A DNA stretch of 64,000 nucleotides from Nectonema munidae (Eukaryota; Nematomorpha; Nectonematoida; Nectonematidae), in contig JAUIRK010000919.1 in assembly GCA_030549495.1 (NCBI GenBank), forward strand, positions 679,001 to 743,000, given 5' to 3'. The position numbers and the translations under genes are program-made. The stretch's first letter is position 1. Each line of letters starts with the position of its first letter. The notes below the pieces were generated by a model. It had not been told where the DNA came from, ran no database searches, and saw only the letters and a list, made by a program, of their open reading frames with translations. This document shows positions 1 to 12,799 of this stretch, one piece after another.

Positions 1-765
1 AACAGACGGACCAATAATAAAACAACGAATAAACCAACGTTACTCTTTCTAAGTGACTGCCTTACTCAGTTGCAAAATACCTCATTTAAACAAACCTGGG
101 AAAACAAGGCAATTGCAATGTCTTCAATGCAAATTATTCTTATGTAGATAAATCATTCTGTAATTTCCACTTTTAGAAATTTTATCTTCTTACAGTATCG
201 ATCACATCTTGCAAATAGAAAAAGTTTTCATAAGCAATTGGCAGCATAAGAGTTTCCTAAAGCGGGTTCTTAGGAACACGGGCTGGATTGCCTTAGACAC
301 TATTTGGTGGCCGTGAATATTTCATGGTATAAAATGTTTAAAGACTTCCTAAAAGTTGGTAAGTAACTTCAAAAATATTTGTCAGCCAATGTAGATTGCT
401 ATATTATGATATACATTTATCCTTTGACCCTACACACTCAGCGGTCCATAACATGACTAAATATTCGTCTCAGGAAACAGTATGCAAATAAAAGAAATAA
501 ATTTCATTACGAGCATATAAATGCAGCAGAATCCAAGGTCCTCTAAAATATTTCTCAAGCAAAAAGGTTTCCGTGTGTGAACATTTTTGGGAAATAGTGG
601 CTTGCAGCCCCAGTTAGTTTTTAGCTTGCAATGAAAGGTAGATAACTACTGTTAGTATCGCTATTTTTCTAAATAGTAAAAATTCTAAATGCATGCATTT
701 TGCTTTGCCTGACTACAAAAGTACAATTAGAGGTCTTTTTTTAATCTAATCTCTATCAATATATT
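1..765. other. AT-rich intergenic stretch, nothing recognised
   Basis: No open frame of note, no repeat ends and no RNA gene could be recognised. It lies directly upstream of a LINE fragment and may be older repeat DNA decayed beyond recognition. Confidence 0.5.
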
Positions 766-769
766 ATTA

Positions 770-1115
770 GCATACAATCAATTTGGCTTTAGAAAATCGA
801 TTTTTACTTTTTCTATTTTGGATACAACTAAGAGGTTAGACTCGTTGTACAGAGGCCTCTGATCGCTAAAGTTGAAAATCTGGCGTTCGCTTTCAATTCC
901 TCTCTTTTTTAAATAATACCTAAAAAGAGACATCAAACTGTCTTTATTAATGGTCATTTATCTTTCAGCAAAGGAGTGATATCTGGAGTACCTCAAGGGT
1001 GTATTTTAGATCCCCTTTTATTTAATATATATAAAAATGATTTTAGACAATCTATAAAGGATTACATGACTTCCTTATATGCTAACGATGAAAGCATCTT
1101 AAAATGCTATTTCTA
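770..1115 (+). mobile_element. LINE (non-LTR) reverse transcriptase fragment
   Basis: Conceptual translation shows pieces of a non-LTR reverse transcriptase. NQFGFRKS sits near 775. A finger/palm block runs from about 930, with QTVFINGHLSFSKGVIS followed by GVPQGCILDPLLFNIY (family form GVPQGSVLGPLLFxIYINDL), then LYANDES, which corresponds to the catalytic FADD box with the first catalytic D changed to N. Frame changes and stops between the blocks show it is dead. Endonuclease and C-terminal parts are not visible here. Clade is not certain; the motif style fits Jockey/CR1-like LINEs. Confidence 0.8.
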
Positions 1116-1119
1116 ATGA

Positions 1120-3590
1120 ATATTGCGTGGCTTCGTCAATTTAATACTCTCTTGCTTCTCTTATAATAATCTAAAACTTAATTTAGAGATATCTCGTAGG
1201 ATGATATTATAGTATATATAAATCTTAGAAAATATGACTTACTAAAGGAATATTTTATGATTTAACTTATATTATTATAGTCATATATTATCTTTTGGTT
1301 TGTCCCATATGGGCAAAATCAGACAAATAAAAACTTTATTTGAACCACATCCTTTCTTAATATCTATATCTCCTTTCCTTATTTATCTCAACCTCAGCAT
1401 CTCCAATTTAAGCCATGCCTTTTGCAAATATTTCGACTCAAAATAAAGAACTTTTCATTTAAATTCATAACACAGACCAACTAATTTTTTTCATTATGCA
1501 ATTAAAAAGTCAAGGACATTTGCTATCTCAGAATAGCCATATGGGCTCATATGCTTATGAATTCACTTCTATAATCTAGGGCAATGCTTTCCAATCTTTA
1601 TTTATTTCCCTATCTCTTTCTTTTATATAAAAATTGATTTTGACGCATTCCTGTATTTTTTAATCAAAAATCTTCATTTTTTTTAACATTTTTGACATCT
1701 GCATGCATTTCATGGAATATGGAATTTATCTCTTCGCAAACTTATTTTCCAAATTACTTTTCATGCGGTGCTTTCACTATACTTTATGTTTATTTTTTTA
1801 ATTCGATATCTTATAACTAGGAGTTAGGAAGAACAAGAATTTATTTAAACATTTTTCATTATGTTATAAAATTGACTTAAAAAGAGTTGAAGAAAAAATC
1901 TTATTCTCAATTTTCATAATTGTAATAAAAAATCTAATATAGTTAAAAATATTTTCCAAATTTATAGTTTTTTGTGTTTGATTTCCATATATTTGGAATT
2001 GATAGATCAATTTTGATTATTTAAATTTGTAATTTTGAAATTTAAACGACTTCATTTTTCCCTTATGCATTCGGTTAAGATGACATTTAATCTAGAATAA
2101 GAATAAGTGATACCAATTTTTAACAAAAGTGTTTATCTTTAATTGAAGTTATATTTCAAAAATATAACCTATTTACTTACAATTTCGAAAAATAATACGG
2201 AAATATAACTTATTTACTACATGATTTAACTTATTTGCATAAAAATATTTTTTTATTTATGAGAGTGAATAAGTATGGTTTTATTGATCTATCAAAAAAT
2301 TTTTTTATTGACTTATTGAAAAATTGAGTTAAATAGATCAAAAAAACTTGCCAAAAGGTTTTTCTAAATTCAAAGTCTTAATTCATATGAAATAAAGGAG
2401 TAATTTATATATTACAAAATTATCGACAAAGCTCTAGATTATTCACACTTTTTGCATAGGTTATACTTTTTCAAGTACCCTTTTCACATGCAAACTTTTT
2501 ACATTTTCCTGAAATTATATCTATTTTATTTTTACATTTTTTATTTTGGCAAATTCTTTCCAAAAAAGGACAAACTTTCTCTCTCCAAATTTCTAAAGAA
2601 GTGCATTAGGGGGTGTGAAAAAGATAAATTAAAGAAATTGGCGAAATAAGGATCTCTTACTCTTGTCGGTGATAGCAAAAACGACACATTCATGAAAAGG
2701 ATTGAACTGAATTTAGTTACCGTGTCTCACTATGATAGCAGCTCCACTCGTATTTGATGCCATGCTACTGATCAAGATGGCTTTCAGCCCATTTTTGAAA
2801 TAAATTCCTCGATGTTCTCGATTATCACTTGGAGACTTTTCAAATTTGTCCACTATTTTGATCACATCTTTTTTAATATTTGGCGGTACATCTTTTCTAT
2901 ATCAAAATAAAATTTTATTAAATTTACAATTGTTCTTCACCAAGGCAACTCAAAATGGTATGATTGAGTCTTTCATCTCACAGCCAGTGTTGGTCTACTC
3001 TAAGACTCGAAAAGAAGTTTCTTATTTTCAAAAGTATGCCCCTAAAATCTTATACCAATAAAAAATACGATATTTGAAAAACGTAATCAAACCTCGTACA
3101 AAAGATTTGCTTGATGTTCTTTTACCTTGCGAAAAATGCCTCCGATATTCTTTGGTAGAATTATTTTTTTAATTTTTACTTTTCATTTTTTATTTCTGTT
3201 AAGAAGTTAATTTGAAATGATATAGTTTGTCAACACTAAAATTTGAAAAATCAAATTTGATATATGTTAAATATCAAATTCATGCCAATTGAAAAAATGT
3301 TAAAAGAGTTTGTTCAAAATTCAATTATTCTAACATAAAAAGGGTGCCTCATCTATGTGATCTTCTAGCATCAATCTTTGATCATTTAAAAAGTATTCAG
3401 ACAACAAAAATTCATTATTTCCAAATGCAGAAACACTTTGAAAAGTTCTCCTCTTTATTTCGTTTAAATTAAACCGCCTATAACGAAGTCCGTCATAACA
3501 AATTTGGGATATAGCGTACAAATTTGCTAACCCCTTAAACCAGAAAGTCATTGTAAATTAACTTGGTATATAAAGTAGCTAGCTACGGAA
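1120..3590. other. AT-rich stretch without a recognisable gene
   Basis: About 2.5 kb of very AT-rich sequence. Short open frames at 2452-2649 (+), 2846-3061 (+) and 3330-3551 (-) resemble nothing I know. The bases around 2650-2760 are less AT-rich and could be a decayed coding remnant, but I cannot name it. Confidence 0.4.
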
Positions 3591-3879
3591 GTTTAGTCAC
3601 GTGTTAGAGAAGGTCTGGCATGTTTAAAAGACGATGATTTAACCTATAGTTTATTTCAATCATAATTCCCAAATTATAGGACATTGTGACCAAGCTATAC
3701 AGTGTAGTAAAATAACAGAAGATCACAGCCTTTGTTAAATACTCGTATTTATTTTATTTTTATATTCATGGCTTTCACATTCACTGAGTAATAAAAATGT
3801 TAAACTTAAAAATGATTTATTTGATGTTAATGCCCATTGAATTAAAATGTAAAGAATTATATAAATATAAAATATTGAA

Positions 3880-4631
3880 AGAAGAGGACACGTTATTTAA
3901 GCAACTCGTTTATTTGAAGATTGGGAGATGGATGGGACATTTAGTGTCACACCAAATCTGTTTTGCCAAGTGCACACTATACATGCTTTTATATGTGGTC
4001 GCGCCGAAACCACCTTTGTATTGCTTATTGCCAGACAAATCTTAGGCAACCTATACATTTTTACTGGAGAAAGTACAAGGCTTCAACAACAATATACATC
4101 CTAGAAGTATAATGATAAATTTTGAAAAAGCTATGATTAACAGCATCACAACTCTTTTTCCCTCTGCAGAAATTAAAGGGTATTTTTTCCACCTTAGTCA
4201 AAATATATACAAAAAAATTCTGGAAGTAGGACTTTCACAGTTGTATAATAATGATGCTGACTTTTCCCTAAAAATGCGAATGATTGCATTTCTAGCTTTC
4301 TGTCCGCAAGATAAAATAGAAGAAGATTTTGATGCCCTAGCAGAATTTTTACGTGAAGAAGCTTTTGATGTCATTGACTATTTTGAAGACAATTACATTG
4401 GCAGACTAACTCGTAGAGTCAGAAGACCACCAAGTTTTGATGTAAAATTTGGAATATGCATTCAAGCATGCATTACAAGAAGTAGATGTGACACAAGTTC
4501 TTGCTACTCATCCTCAAATGAAAAAGAAGTACAAGAACTCAGCTCTTCACATCAACACTATCATGGAAGACATCGAAAATCGGGCAATTTTAGACTTTTT
4601 AAAAGGAATAGCTTGCAATCTTAGCTTTTAA
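3880..4631 (+). mobile_element. MULE (Mutator-like) transposase remnant
   Basis: A broken transposase of the arthropod-type MULE family. The first catalytic block is at about 3918-4010 (MDGTFSVTPNLFCQVHTIHAF, family form DGTFkxxPxLFxQiyTIH), followed after a frame change by YCLLPDKS and LLEKVQGFNNNIHPRS. The second block is INFEKAMINSI at about 4115, where the family has DFExAxIxA, so the second catalytic D is read as N. GYFFHLSQNIYKKI, an LYNNDADFSLKMRM helix region and DYFEDNYIGR follow, then RPPSFDVKF at 4432. Beyond it the copy jumps to the typical C-terminal end ILDFLKGIACNLSF (stop at 4629-4631), so an internal part seems lost. At least three frame changes or stops. Terminal inverted repeats were not identified. 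Confidence 0.8.
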
Positions 4632-4839
4632 GTTTTAAATTCAGCATTAATTAAATTTATAATTTCTGGTTTTTTTGAATAAATTTTGCATTGTTTCTGT
4701 TATTTCTTGCGTAATTTCTAGTTATTTTATGTAGTTTCTGTTATTGTTGGATCTTACTACTTCTACTCAAGTTATAGATTATCTTTATTTTTGAGGGGAT
4801 TTTTTCTGGCTACCGATGCAGATAACAGAATACTCCCAT

Positions 4840-5429
4840 CCGAGGCGTAGCCAGCAGGAGAGGGGGGCTTTTTTCTGCCCCTCCCCCAAAATTCTTTTTG
4901 AATTTTTAGAATGTTTTGATATGTATGCATTTGTTTGGCGGCCTCAATCTCTGTTAGTATATTCTTGCTAACAAAAACAAATGTGTCAGAGATTCTTTCC
5001 TCTAACTAACATTTTGCTCAGTTGACGACTCTCTAACAACAGATATTAAGTTGGTCAATACAACTGTAAAACAAAGATTTTAAGAAGTCAACGATGCTCA
5101 ATGCTGCATGAAAGAAAGAAGAATCTTATGCCTGTTTCGTATCTGTTAAAAAGTATACAAAAAAATTGTCAGCAATGAAATATTGAAATTTTTCTTCCAA
5201 AAAAATAAATTTGTGTGATACTTCATGATTTCCAAATAAAAATAAAAAATTTTTTTTTTGATATCATATTACTGAAATGATTAGTACATGTGCTTTAACT
5301 ACTTTAACTACATGTGCTACATTCTTTTTTGGTAAAAATGTCTGCTTTACGTATAAAAATGTCTGCCCCCCCCCCCCTCCCCAATTCTTTGCCTGCCCCT
5401 CCAATTTCTATTTTCTCGCTACGCCACTG
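4840..5429. mobile_element. Non-autonomous hAT element (MITE), 590 bp
   Basis: Ends are inverted repeats: left CCGAGGCGTAGCCAG, right (reverse complement) CAGTGGCGTAGCGAG, the widespread CAGTGGCGTAGC hAT end. Both ends continue into C-rich blocks (CTGCCCCTCCC and AATTCTTT) in inverted orientation. The 8 bases flanking are ACTCCCAT on the left (4832-4839) and ATTCCCAT on the right (5430-5437), a target duplication with one change. The interior shows no transposase. Confidence 0.75.
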
Positions 5430-5524
5430 ATTCCCATTCTTACTACGGGATACTATACGGGGTACTAAATGTGTGTATATTTATTTGATATAAAATAATA
5501 ATATAATAAAAACTCACAAGGAAC

Positions 5525-5546
5525 ACATATATATATATATATATAC
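5525..5546. repeat. (AT)n microsatellite
   Basis: About 11 AT dinucleotides in a row. The surrounding 5438-6120 is AT-rich and shows no gene. Confidence 0.9.
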
Positions 5547-6124
5547 TAAAATTTAATTCCATATCTAATATTAAAAGTAAAATTAATGGAAAATATACCT
5601 TTATTTACTAAAATATTTTCATACCACATTCATCAGTAGTTTACACGGTAAAGAGCTTTTTGTTAGAGACATACAATTATATCAGAGCTAAGTTATTCCA
5701 AATAACATACTCCACTATTTTGTCAAATTAATAATTTCCTTTTTTTGCTACTTTAGTGAAAAATAATGAACAATCACATAAATTGAATGTTAATTTTTGG
5801 TTTTTGAAGAAGAAGAAGATGTTGATCTTCTAAGAGTGAAGATCAGATTAAAAGGGAAATTAGAAATGAAAAGAGGGTGTTCTAGGAACATAAGAATATT
5901 ATAAAAATCAACTAAGAGATTGAGTTAGAGGGTCCACATCAACGCCATGTTGGCCGTTCGAGGATGCAAACCTAAAATATAATGGATTAGAGTTCATAGC
6001 ATATGCAAAACTTTTGTAAAGTATTAAAAGGTGTTGAGGACAAAAGAATGAGAAAATAAATATGTACAATAATGAAAATATTTATCACAGACAAAACAGT
6101 TCAAATGTGTACATTCTAGTTGAT

Positions 6125-6830
6125 TCATATAAGCATTAATGAATTTAAATTTGTCTTTGTTATAGAAAGAATTAAATTTATGATAGTTTTTTTAAATATA
6201 TCCTTGTCTTGGTTCCAAAAGTAATAATAACAAAGAGATTGCTTGGATTTTTCGTATTTGTAAAAGGGAAGTATAATATTATGTGAATTCCTTGTAAAGG
6301 TTCTAAGAATGTTGGTGTTGTAAAAAATCCTAGGTTGAAAACTATTCTCATGCTTTTTTGAGGACGTAGAAGAGATGTGCGCAATTGAAATGACCCCACT
6401 TGACAACACTGAATTGTAAATGAGGGAGAAAGGTATCAGTGGGAAATGTATTTTTGAAATGTAAGGATACCTATGGAGTGATCTTATACCAGTAATGTGC
6501 TTATTCCAGCATAAATTATTAGAAATCTTCAAGCCTAGTAGATTGAACAATTTTCTTTCGAAACCGAATTCAAATAAAAGTGGATAAGATTTAAAAAAAA
6601 AGAGTTGAGTTTGTTGATAGCCAGTTCAATATTATTATCTATACTAGTACTCAAATATTCTTTAGTCAAACATTTTTCCGATAAAATAATACTAATAACA
6701 TTAGCATACAAGAACGGCGTGCCAACTGGCAAACAAAAAGTAATATAATTTTCAGGTGAAACTAAAAATTTGATTGTCATTTTCACATTTGAGACCCTGT
6801 CCAAATAGCTATATTTGTCTTAAAAATCAT
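6125..6830 (-). mobile_element. LINE reverse transcriptase fragment, antisense
   Basis: Read on the minus strand from about 6804 down, the palm box appears as PVGTPFLYANVISIIL (family LYADDTxII; D changed to N), followed by a helix and NSFFLNLIHFYLNSVSKEN. In another frame comes FNLLGLKISNNLCWNKHI, the classic fLGixid..L.WxxHI block of non-LTR reverse transcriptases, then a thumb-like continuation with YNSVLSSG. Two frames are needed, so the copy is broken. 3' tail and upstream endonuclease are not visible. Confidence 0.75.
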
Positions 6831-7006
6831 GTTAACCTGTATATTTGGGTCATCTTTTTTTGTGATAAATGTTATAATATTTTCCTAAAGGTTTCGATAA
6901 ATCTTTTTTAAAATCATACTTAAAGTGTTCGTTTATATTCTTTTTAAAGACAAGAGTTGCTTATTTTCCCCTATATATTTTCCATTGCATATTAAACAGT
7001 TTATAG

Positions 7007-7520
7007 CAGTCTTTCCCTAACTTTTTTGAGCCGCGACACACTCTTTACATAGAAAAATTCCACGGCACAGCACCAAGCAAATATTTCCAAAAAAACTATT
7101 TAATGAAGTATTATAATTAACAGTATCCTTGTAATCCATTAAACATTACGATTAAAGTAGCAAGAGAAGGAAACTGGGCGAACAAGCAACTACAACAATA
7201 AAATTTTATTCAGTGAGATAAATGAGCTTGCTTTCGAGAACAAATTAAATTCCATCCAGGGTCCAAAGACGAGAAGCAAACTCGCATTTCATCATCAATT
7301 CCGAGAAGTCTTTCTCGCTTTTTGGATTTGATTTCGGTTAATGCCGAAAGAAAACAGAAAGTTTTCAAAATTTAATAATTGAAACGCGTTAATTTAAATC
7401 GTGTTAGTGCTAATTGAAGGATAACTGTATCTTTTTATTATTTCTAAAAAATCTCGCGACACACTTGGAAAGTTTTTGTGATACACTACTTTGTCGCGAC
7501 ACACAGTTTGGGAAACACTG
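7007..7520. mobile_element. Non-autonomous hAT element, 514 bp, perfect 8-bp TSD
   Basis: The left end reads CAGTCTTTCCCTAACT and the right end, reverse-complemented, CAGTGTTTCCCAAACT, both followed by CGCGACACAC-type subterminal sequence. The element is bounded by a perfect 8-bp target-site duplication GTTTATAG at 6999-7006 and 7521-7528. No transposase inside, so it must have been moved in trans. A textbook hAT MITE. Confidence 0.92.
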
Positions 7521-7528
7521 GTTTATAG

Positions 7529-8299
7529 AGTTCATGCAATCTTTTATATTAAATGTAGTTATATGTACTTATATATTTTATTGACTAATGTGTATGAATA
7601 TAATTTAGATTTACTTGTGGTAACATATGTTTATTACATAATGTATCCTATAAGTTGTTTGTATGGAATTGTTTATTCGTTCGTTCGTTTTATGTTCTTT
7701 CTGATATAGCGAAATTGGATATAACGAACTAAAATTGGACCAAAGATTTTACTTTACTTTTTCTTCGTAATAAATTAATTTGCTATTTAATCTTTTGTAT
7801 AAATAAATGTAATAGCACCGATAAAAATAATGTATAAATTAATTTTTTGCAGAATATGTTTTTTCCGAAAGTCAAACTTGATTGATAATTCTACACATTC
7901 TGAAGCCTAATTGCGAAAACCAAGTCCTGAAATATACTTCTCGTCGTAACCGAAAATTTCATAAATGTATTTATTTAAAATTTGACAGTATGTTTATGAG
8001 ATTATTTTCAGGCATACATCACTACTTCTATTTGCACTTTAACACATTTTTCACAGTAATGGTCCAAACTTAGCCAAAAATGATATTAGGTCAATTTTTG
8101 AAAAAAAAATCAGGCAAAACTAAAAAATTTAATTGACATATATTTTCACATCCTAATTACGAAAACTGAGTCTAAAAATGAAATCTGCATGATTATTTAG
8201 TATAAAAAATATATTTTACTGAAAATATAAATAATATTCCGCGGAAATAATTTTTAGTCGTCAAAAACAAATATGATTGACATTTTCACGCTCTAAACC
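7529..8299. other. AT-rich stretch, nothing recognised
   Basis: Short open frames at 7491-7709 and 7882-8073 have no recognisable motif and biased AT-rich composition; I take them as chance. Confidence 0.4.
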
Positions 8300-8505
8300 A
8301 GTGCTTCTCAACTTTTTTACGTAAGCAAATCTAATGCAAACCAATTATACTAAGTGAAAATTAAAACGAAAATTTAACTTTTTATAATTTATGAGCTGCT
8401 TTTCTTCATAGATCCACAAAATATCATTGTGGACCTCTAACTTATAATATTTCGTCTATGGACCCCCTGAACCCCTAGGGTCCATGTGGACCCCGGTTGA
8501 AACCT
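8300..8505. mobile_element. Probable short hAT-type MITE
   Basis: The left end CAGTGCTTCTCAACTTTTTT matches the common hAT end CAGTGGTTCTCAACC. The right end, reverse-complemented, is CAAGGTTTCAACCGGGG. Flanks CTCTAAAC and CTCTAGTG share five of eight bases, so the target duplication is poor. Old or partly degraded copy. Confidence 0.5.
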
Positions 8506-9000
8506 TGCTCTAGTGCAAAAAATGAGTCGAGAAATAAAGCTCGATAGCCATGTTTGATATATTTTGTTTAAAATATAGACAAATGTTTTGGAGACGCTTT
8601 CTGTTTTAAATACAAATAGAATGGAATATTTAATTAATATTCTTAGAGAAAATTTTCAGACGTAAACTGGAAATTCAGAAATTTTGACAAGCTAATTAGG
8701 AAAATAAAGTATGGAAATGAAATCAGCGTGATTTATTTAGTATAAAAATATTTTTTTCTCTTTTTCTTTAGTTACTGATATAATATTTGTATTTTGATTA
8801 TAGATGTGATGACCTAATTTTTCAAAACTTTAAATCATTAAATTTTCAAAAGACAAAAAAATCTTACAACTTTTCTTGTGCGAAGTTATACTCATTTCTG
8901 CTTCTACCGATGTTCAAAATCAGGAGATAGAAAAGGAACGACCAAAATTTATGCATTGAAATGAACTTTTTCAAAGTTGTGGTAGATATATATATATATC

Positions 9001-9153
9001 AGAGGTCTGGCAAGACCTCTGGGGAGACAACTTGCCATTAGAGGTCTGGCAAGACGTCCGGGGAGAAAAGTCTTATTAGCCTCCTGGGGAAACAACTTGC
9101 CAACCTTATGGAAGGTCTGGCAAGACCTCTGGGGAGACAACTTGCCAGCCTTA
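9001..9153. repeat. Degenerate minisatellite with palindromic core
   Basis: Three to four imperfect copies of a unit containing AGAGGTCTGGCAAGACCTCT followed by GGGGAGACAACTTGCCA, of unequal spacing (about 38-45 bp). The 20-bp core is itself an inverted repeat with two central mismatches. It is much richer in G+C than its surroundings and is preceded by a short (TA)n run. Confidence 0.75.
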
Positions 9154-9291
9154 TTATATATTTAAATGTGTAAATCGTAAAATGCAAAAAAATATACTTA
9201 AAATAAAAATTTTCAAAAAATATTTCACATACATATTTAAAGCTACATTTCAAAAATTCTACCTAAAAGTTCAAAACACTTAACTTTCAAA

Positions 9292-10531
9292 TTGCAGTTT
9301 TATTTCATAAAAACTATATGATTGATTGAAATGTTTATGTAATATATAATACTACTACTACTACTACTACTACTACTACCAATACTAATATGATTTTTTG
9401 AAAATTTTTACTTGTTTGATTTGCAGAAAGAATTAAACTGTTTTGCAATAATTCTTTTTCATGATATATATATCATTAGAAAGCTTATCGTTTGCTACAT
9501 ACTCTAGAATAATTTATTTTCGCAAAAGTTTTAATAATTGGACTTTACTTCCAAAAATTTTGTCTAAATTTTTGAAAAAATTATGGACCACTTTTTGAGT
9601 GGAGCATAATGTGAAGATTAAAAAAAAATTGAATGAAAATGGTATCATTGGAAAGGTAAACTCTTTATGGTTAACATAGGCATGCAAATAAATATATTTT
9701 CATTTTTCCAAAATCTGCTTTTATGTGAGGTCAGTCAAGTTTTATCTAGTTTAAAAAAATACCAATAATAATTAACGTTCTTAATTTATATAATATTTTT
9801 CCAATATTTTATATTCACAAAGGTAAAATATGATTTTTTACATTTTAAAATTTCATAGTTAAAGAAAACTGTCGAAAATTAATATATATTTTTTACTTTT
9901 TATGGGTCAGTAGTATAGGTCAGTATAATGTGTTTCTAATAAATTTAAAATTAATTTTGAAGTGAAAAATGTTGATCGAATGTACAAAATTTGAAGCTAT
10001 ACTCTTTGTGGGTAAAATAAGCTAGGTTTTACAAATAAATATATTTTTATTTTTCCAAAATCTGCTTTTATGTGAGGTCAGTCAACTTTTATCTAGTTTA
10101 AAAAAATACCAATAATTAACGTGATGAGTTTATATATTATTTCTTCAAAATTTTATATTCACAAAGGTAGAATATGGTTTTTTACATTTTAAAATGTCAT
10201 AGTTAAAGAAAAATGTCGAAAATTAATATTTATTTTTTACTTTTTATGGGTCAGTAGTAGAGGTCAGTATAATGTTTTTCTAATAAATTATAAATTATTT
10301 TTCAAGTGAAAAATGTCGATTAAATGTACGAGTTTTGTTTGATAATCGTAGTCTACTTTTATTTAGTTTAGATACAAAAGATTTAGTGTGCGAAGAATAA
10401 ATCACATTATTGATTGATTTTAGAGCATAATTATGCGAAGAAAGATTAACACATGTTGCATTACGCGTTTGTGAGCGCAGTGAATTCTTATCTCGCATAC
10501 GCTACACCACATCTTTAGCAGGCGTGTGTGG
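9292..10531 (+). repeat. Dispersed repeat, copy 1 (with internal duplication)
   Basis: This block recurs in the same orientation at about 47817-48729. It starts GCAGTTTTATTTCAT and ends with a well-conserved stretch that includes TGCATTACGCGTTTGTGAGC and GCAGTGAATTCTTAT. Inside copy 1 a unit of about 340-350 bp occurs twice in tandem (roughly 9680-10020 and 10030-10350; marker CCAAAATCTGCTTTTATGTG); copy 2 has it once. No terminal inverted repeat, target duplication or coding sequence was recognised, so the class is unknown. Confidence 0.75.
9345..9390. repeat. (CTA)n microsatellite
   Basis: About ten CTA/ACT trinucleotides in a row within the left part of the repeat family copy that starts at about 9292. 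Confidence 0.9.
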
Positions 10532-10959
10532 TTAAATCTTAGTCAAATATTAACCCTATTACGCCCCCTACCCCCCCCTTCACTAAAAAATTAATGGTAG
10601 AAAATTGGCTGAATCATATCCCTTCAAATTTTGTGACTTTTCCTAAAATCGCTAGCTGCATCTTTTGAAACCATTTTCATGGTAGTTGAATGACCCTTTC
10701 ATGTCCAAAACTGTCAATCAAAATCAAAAATAAAATTTTTTCAGCGAAATTTTGACATTATCTGTACTTAACCTTATAACTTAGGATCTATATTATATAA
10801 TACCCTGAAAATTTATAATTATATACAGTTTGGAACGCATAACACTTTATATATTTAATTTTTTCAATAATCATGGCTACTTTTTAGAAAATGTCAATCA
10901 AAATTTTGATTGATCAAAAATATATCTAATAATATATACCTTCAAATTTTACATAAAAT

Positions 10960-12010
10960 ATATGTTTTTATACTAAATCGGTCATTCTGTTTTCATTTCT
11001 GGACTCATTTTTTACATTTAGGATTTGAAAATACCTATAAGTGTTAATCAAATTTGCGGTTTACTTCTTGAAAATTGTCTCCAAAAACATTCCTTCACAT
11101 TTTACATAAATTAAATGTGTTATACTAAATTGGCCATGCTGGTTTCATTTCTGGACTCATTTTTTACGTTTAGGATGTGGAAATACCTATAAGTGTTAAT
11201 CAAATTTGCGGTTTACTTTTAAAAATTATCTCAAAAAACATTCATTCAAATTTTACAATAAAATATATGTGATATACTAAATCGGCCATGCTGGTTTCAT
11301 TTCTGGACTCATTTTTACGTTTAGGATGTGAAATACCTATAAGTGTTAATCAAATTTGCGGTTTACTTCTAAAAATTGTCTCCAAAAACATTCATTCAAA
11401 TTTTACAATGAAATATATGTTTTATACCAAATCAACCATGCTGTTTTCATTTCTGAACTCATTTTTCACATTTAGAGGCTTTAAAATATCAGTCAAAATT
11501 TGCGGTTTACTTCTAAAAGCTATCTCCAAAAATATTCTCTCAATTTTACATGAAATATTTGTTTTTATACCCAATCGATCATGCTGTTTTCATTTTTGAA
11601 CTCATTTTTTACATTTAGGATTTGAAAATACCTATAAGTGTTAATCAAATTTGCGGTTTACTTTTAAAAATTGTCTCCAAAAACATTCATTCAAATTTTA
11701 CAATTAAATATATGTTTTTATACCAAATCAACCATGCTAGTTTCATTTATGAACTCAATTTTTGCAGTTTGAATTTTAAAATACCTATAAGTATCAATTA
11801 AATTTGCGTTTAGTTTTAAAATTTGTTTTTATAGCTATAGTAGTTTTTATTTCTGAACATTCTGAAATTTTCGATTTACGTCTAATGTCTACAGAAATAT
11901 TTTTGAAATTATAAAATATCTGTTTATATGCCAAATGGAAGATGCTAGTTTCATTTTTGGACTCAGGTTTGACATTTATGTTTTTAAAATATCTGAAAGA
12001 TTGAATCAGA
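10960..12010. repeat. Tandem array A, about 150-bp unit, ~7 copies
   Basis: A unit marked by TTTCATTTCTGGACTCATTT and by AAATTTGCGGTTTACTT recurs near 10985, 11137, 11288, 11440, 11585, 11737 and (diverged) 11948. It lies inside the piggyBac-type element. The open frame 11288-11599 is only a by-product of the repeat. Confidence 0.85.
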
Positions 12011-12799
12011 TTTGCGGTTTATTTCTAGATACAGTCTTCAAAAATATTTTGACTGTAAAAAAGAAGTTCCTCTTTTACAAATGAAAAATATTTAAATCTA
12101 TAGCTTATCATCTAGGATTACAGTTAACATTTAGCTAAGATGGGTAAGAAATCTGAAAATTTAGAATAGGTCAGATTTATCAAAAATGGCACAGATGCCA
12201 ATATGTGAGAATTTAGTCACTATCAAGATATTTTTAATTTAAATTGAATTTGTCCATCTTTTTCCTTTTGTGTCAAAGAGATAATTTTTTAGATGAAGAA
12301 TGTTGACAACGTTTTGTAATTGAACAATCAACATTACGAATGATTCATAAGAAAAAAAATTTTTGAAATGAGATTGGTTGACAAATATTCCAGCCTGATA
12401 ATAAAATACACAATAATGATAAAAAAGTCTAAGATCATCAAGAAGATTCTTTAATCAGAATGCTTTGAGAGAGGAAAAAAGTTATTTTATCATTTTAAAA
12501 AAATTTTCGAACACATATTGAAGAATATAAATTTCTAATGAAAAAAGAGCTACCAAGAAAGGATCATCATAGAATGAATACCAAAATTACATACTGTAAA
12601 TTATAATATCACGTAGAGACTACGAGCCGATAACGAATTTGTAGCCAAAAAGATAGAGGTCCTATCGAGTTATATAAGTTACTGTAGAATGAAATATTTT
12701 GAGTGAATTAAACACCTAAAGTTGGTTTATTAAATAAATTAAGAAAATAATTACCAGAGAAATACTGCAAGTCGAAGTTATTTTTATGTTTATATATTT

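Noticed and set aside
11288-11599. 103-codon frame as a gene
   Set aside because: It runs through copies of a 150-bp tandem repeat and reflects repeat periodicity, not a protein.
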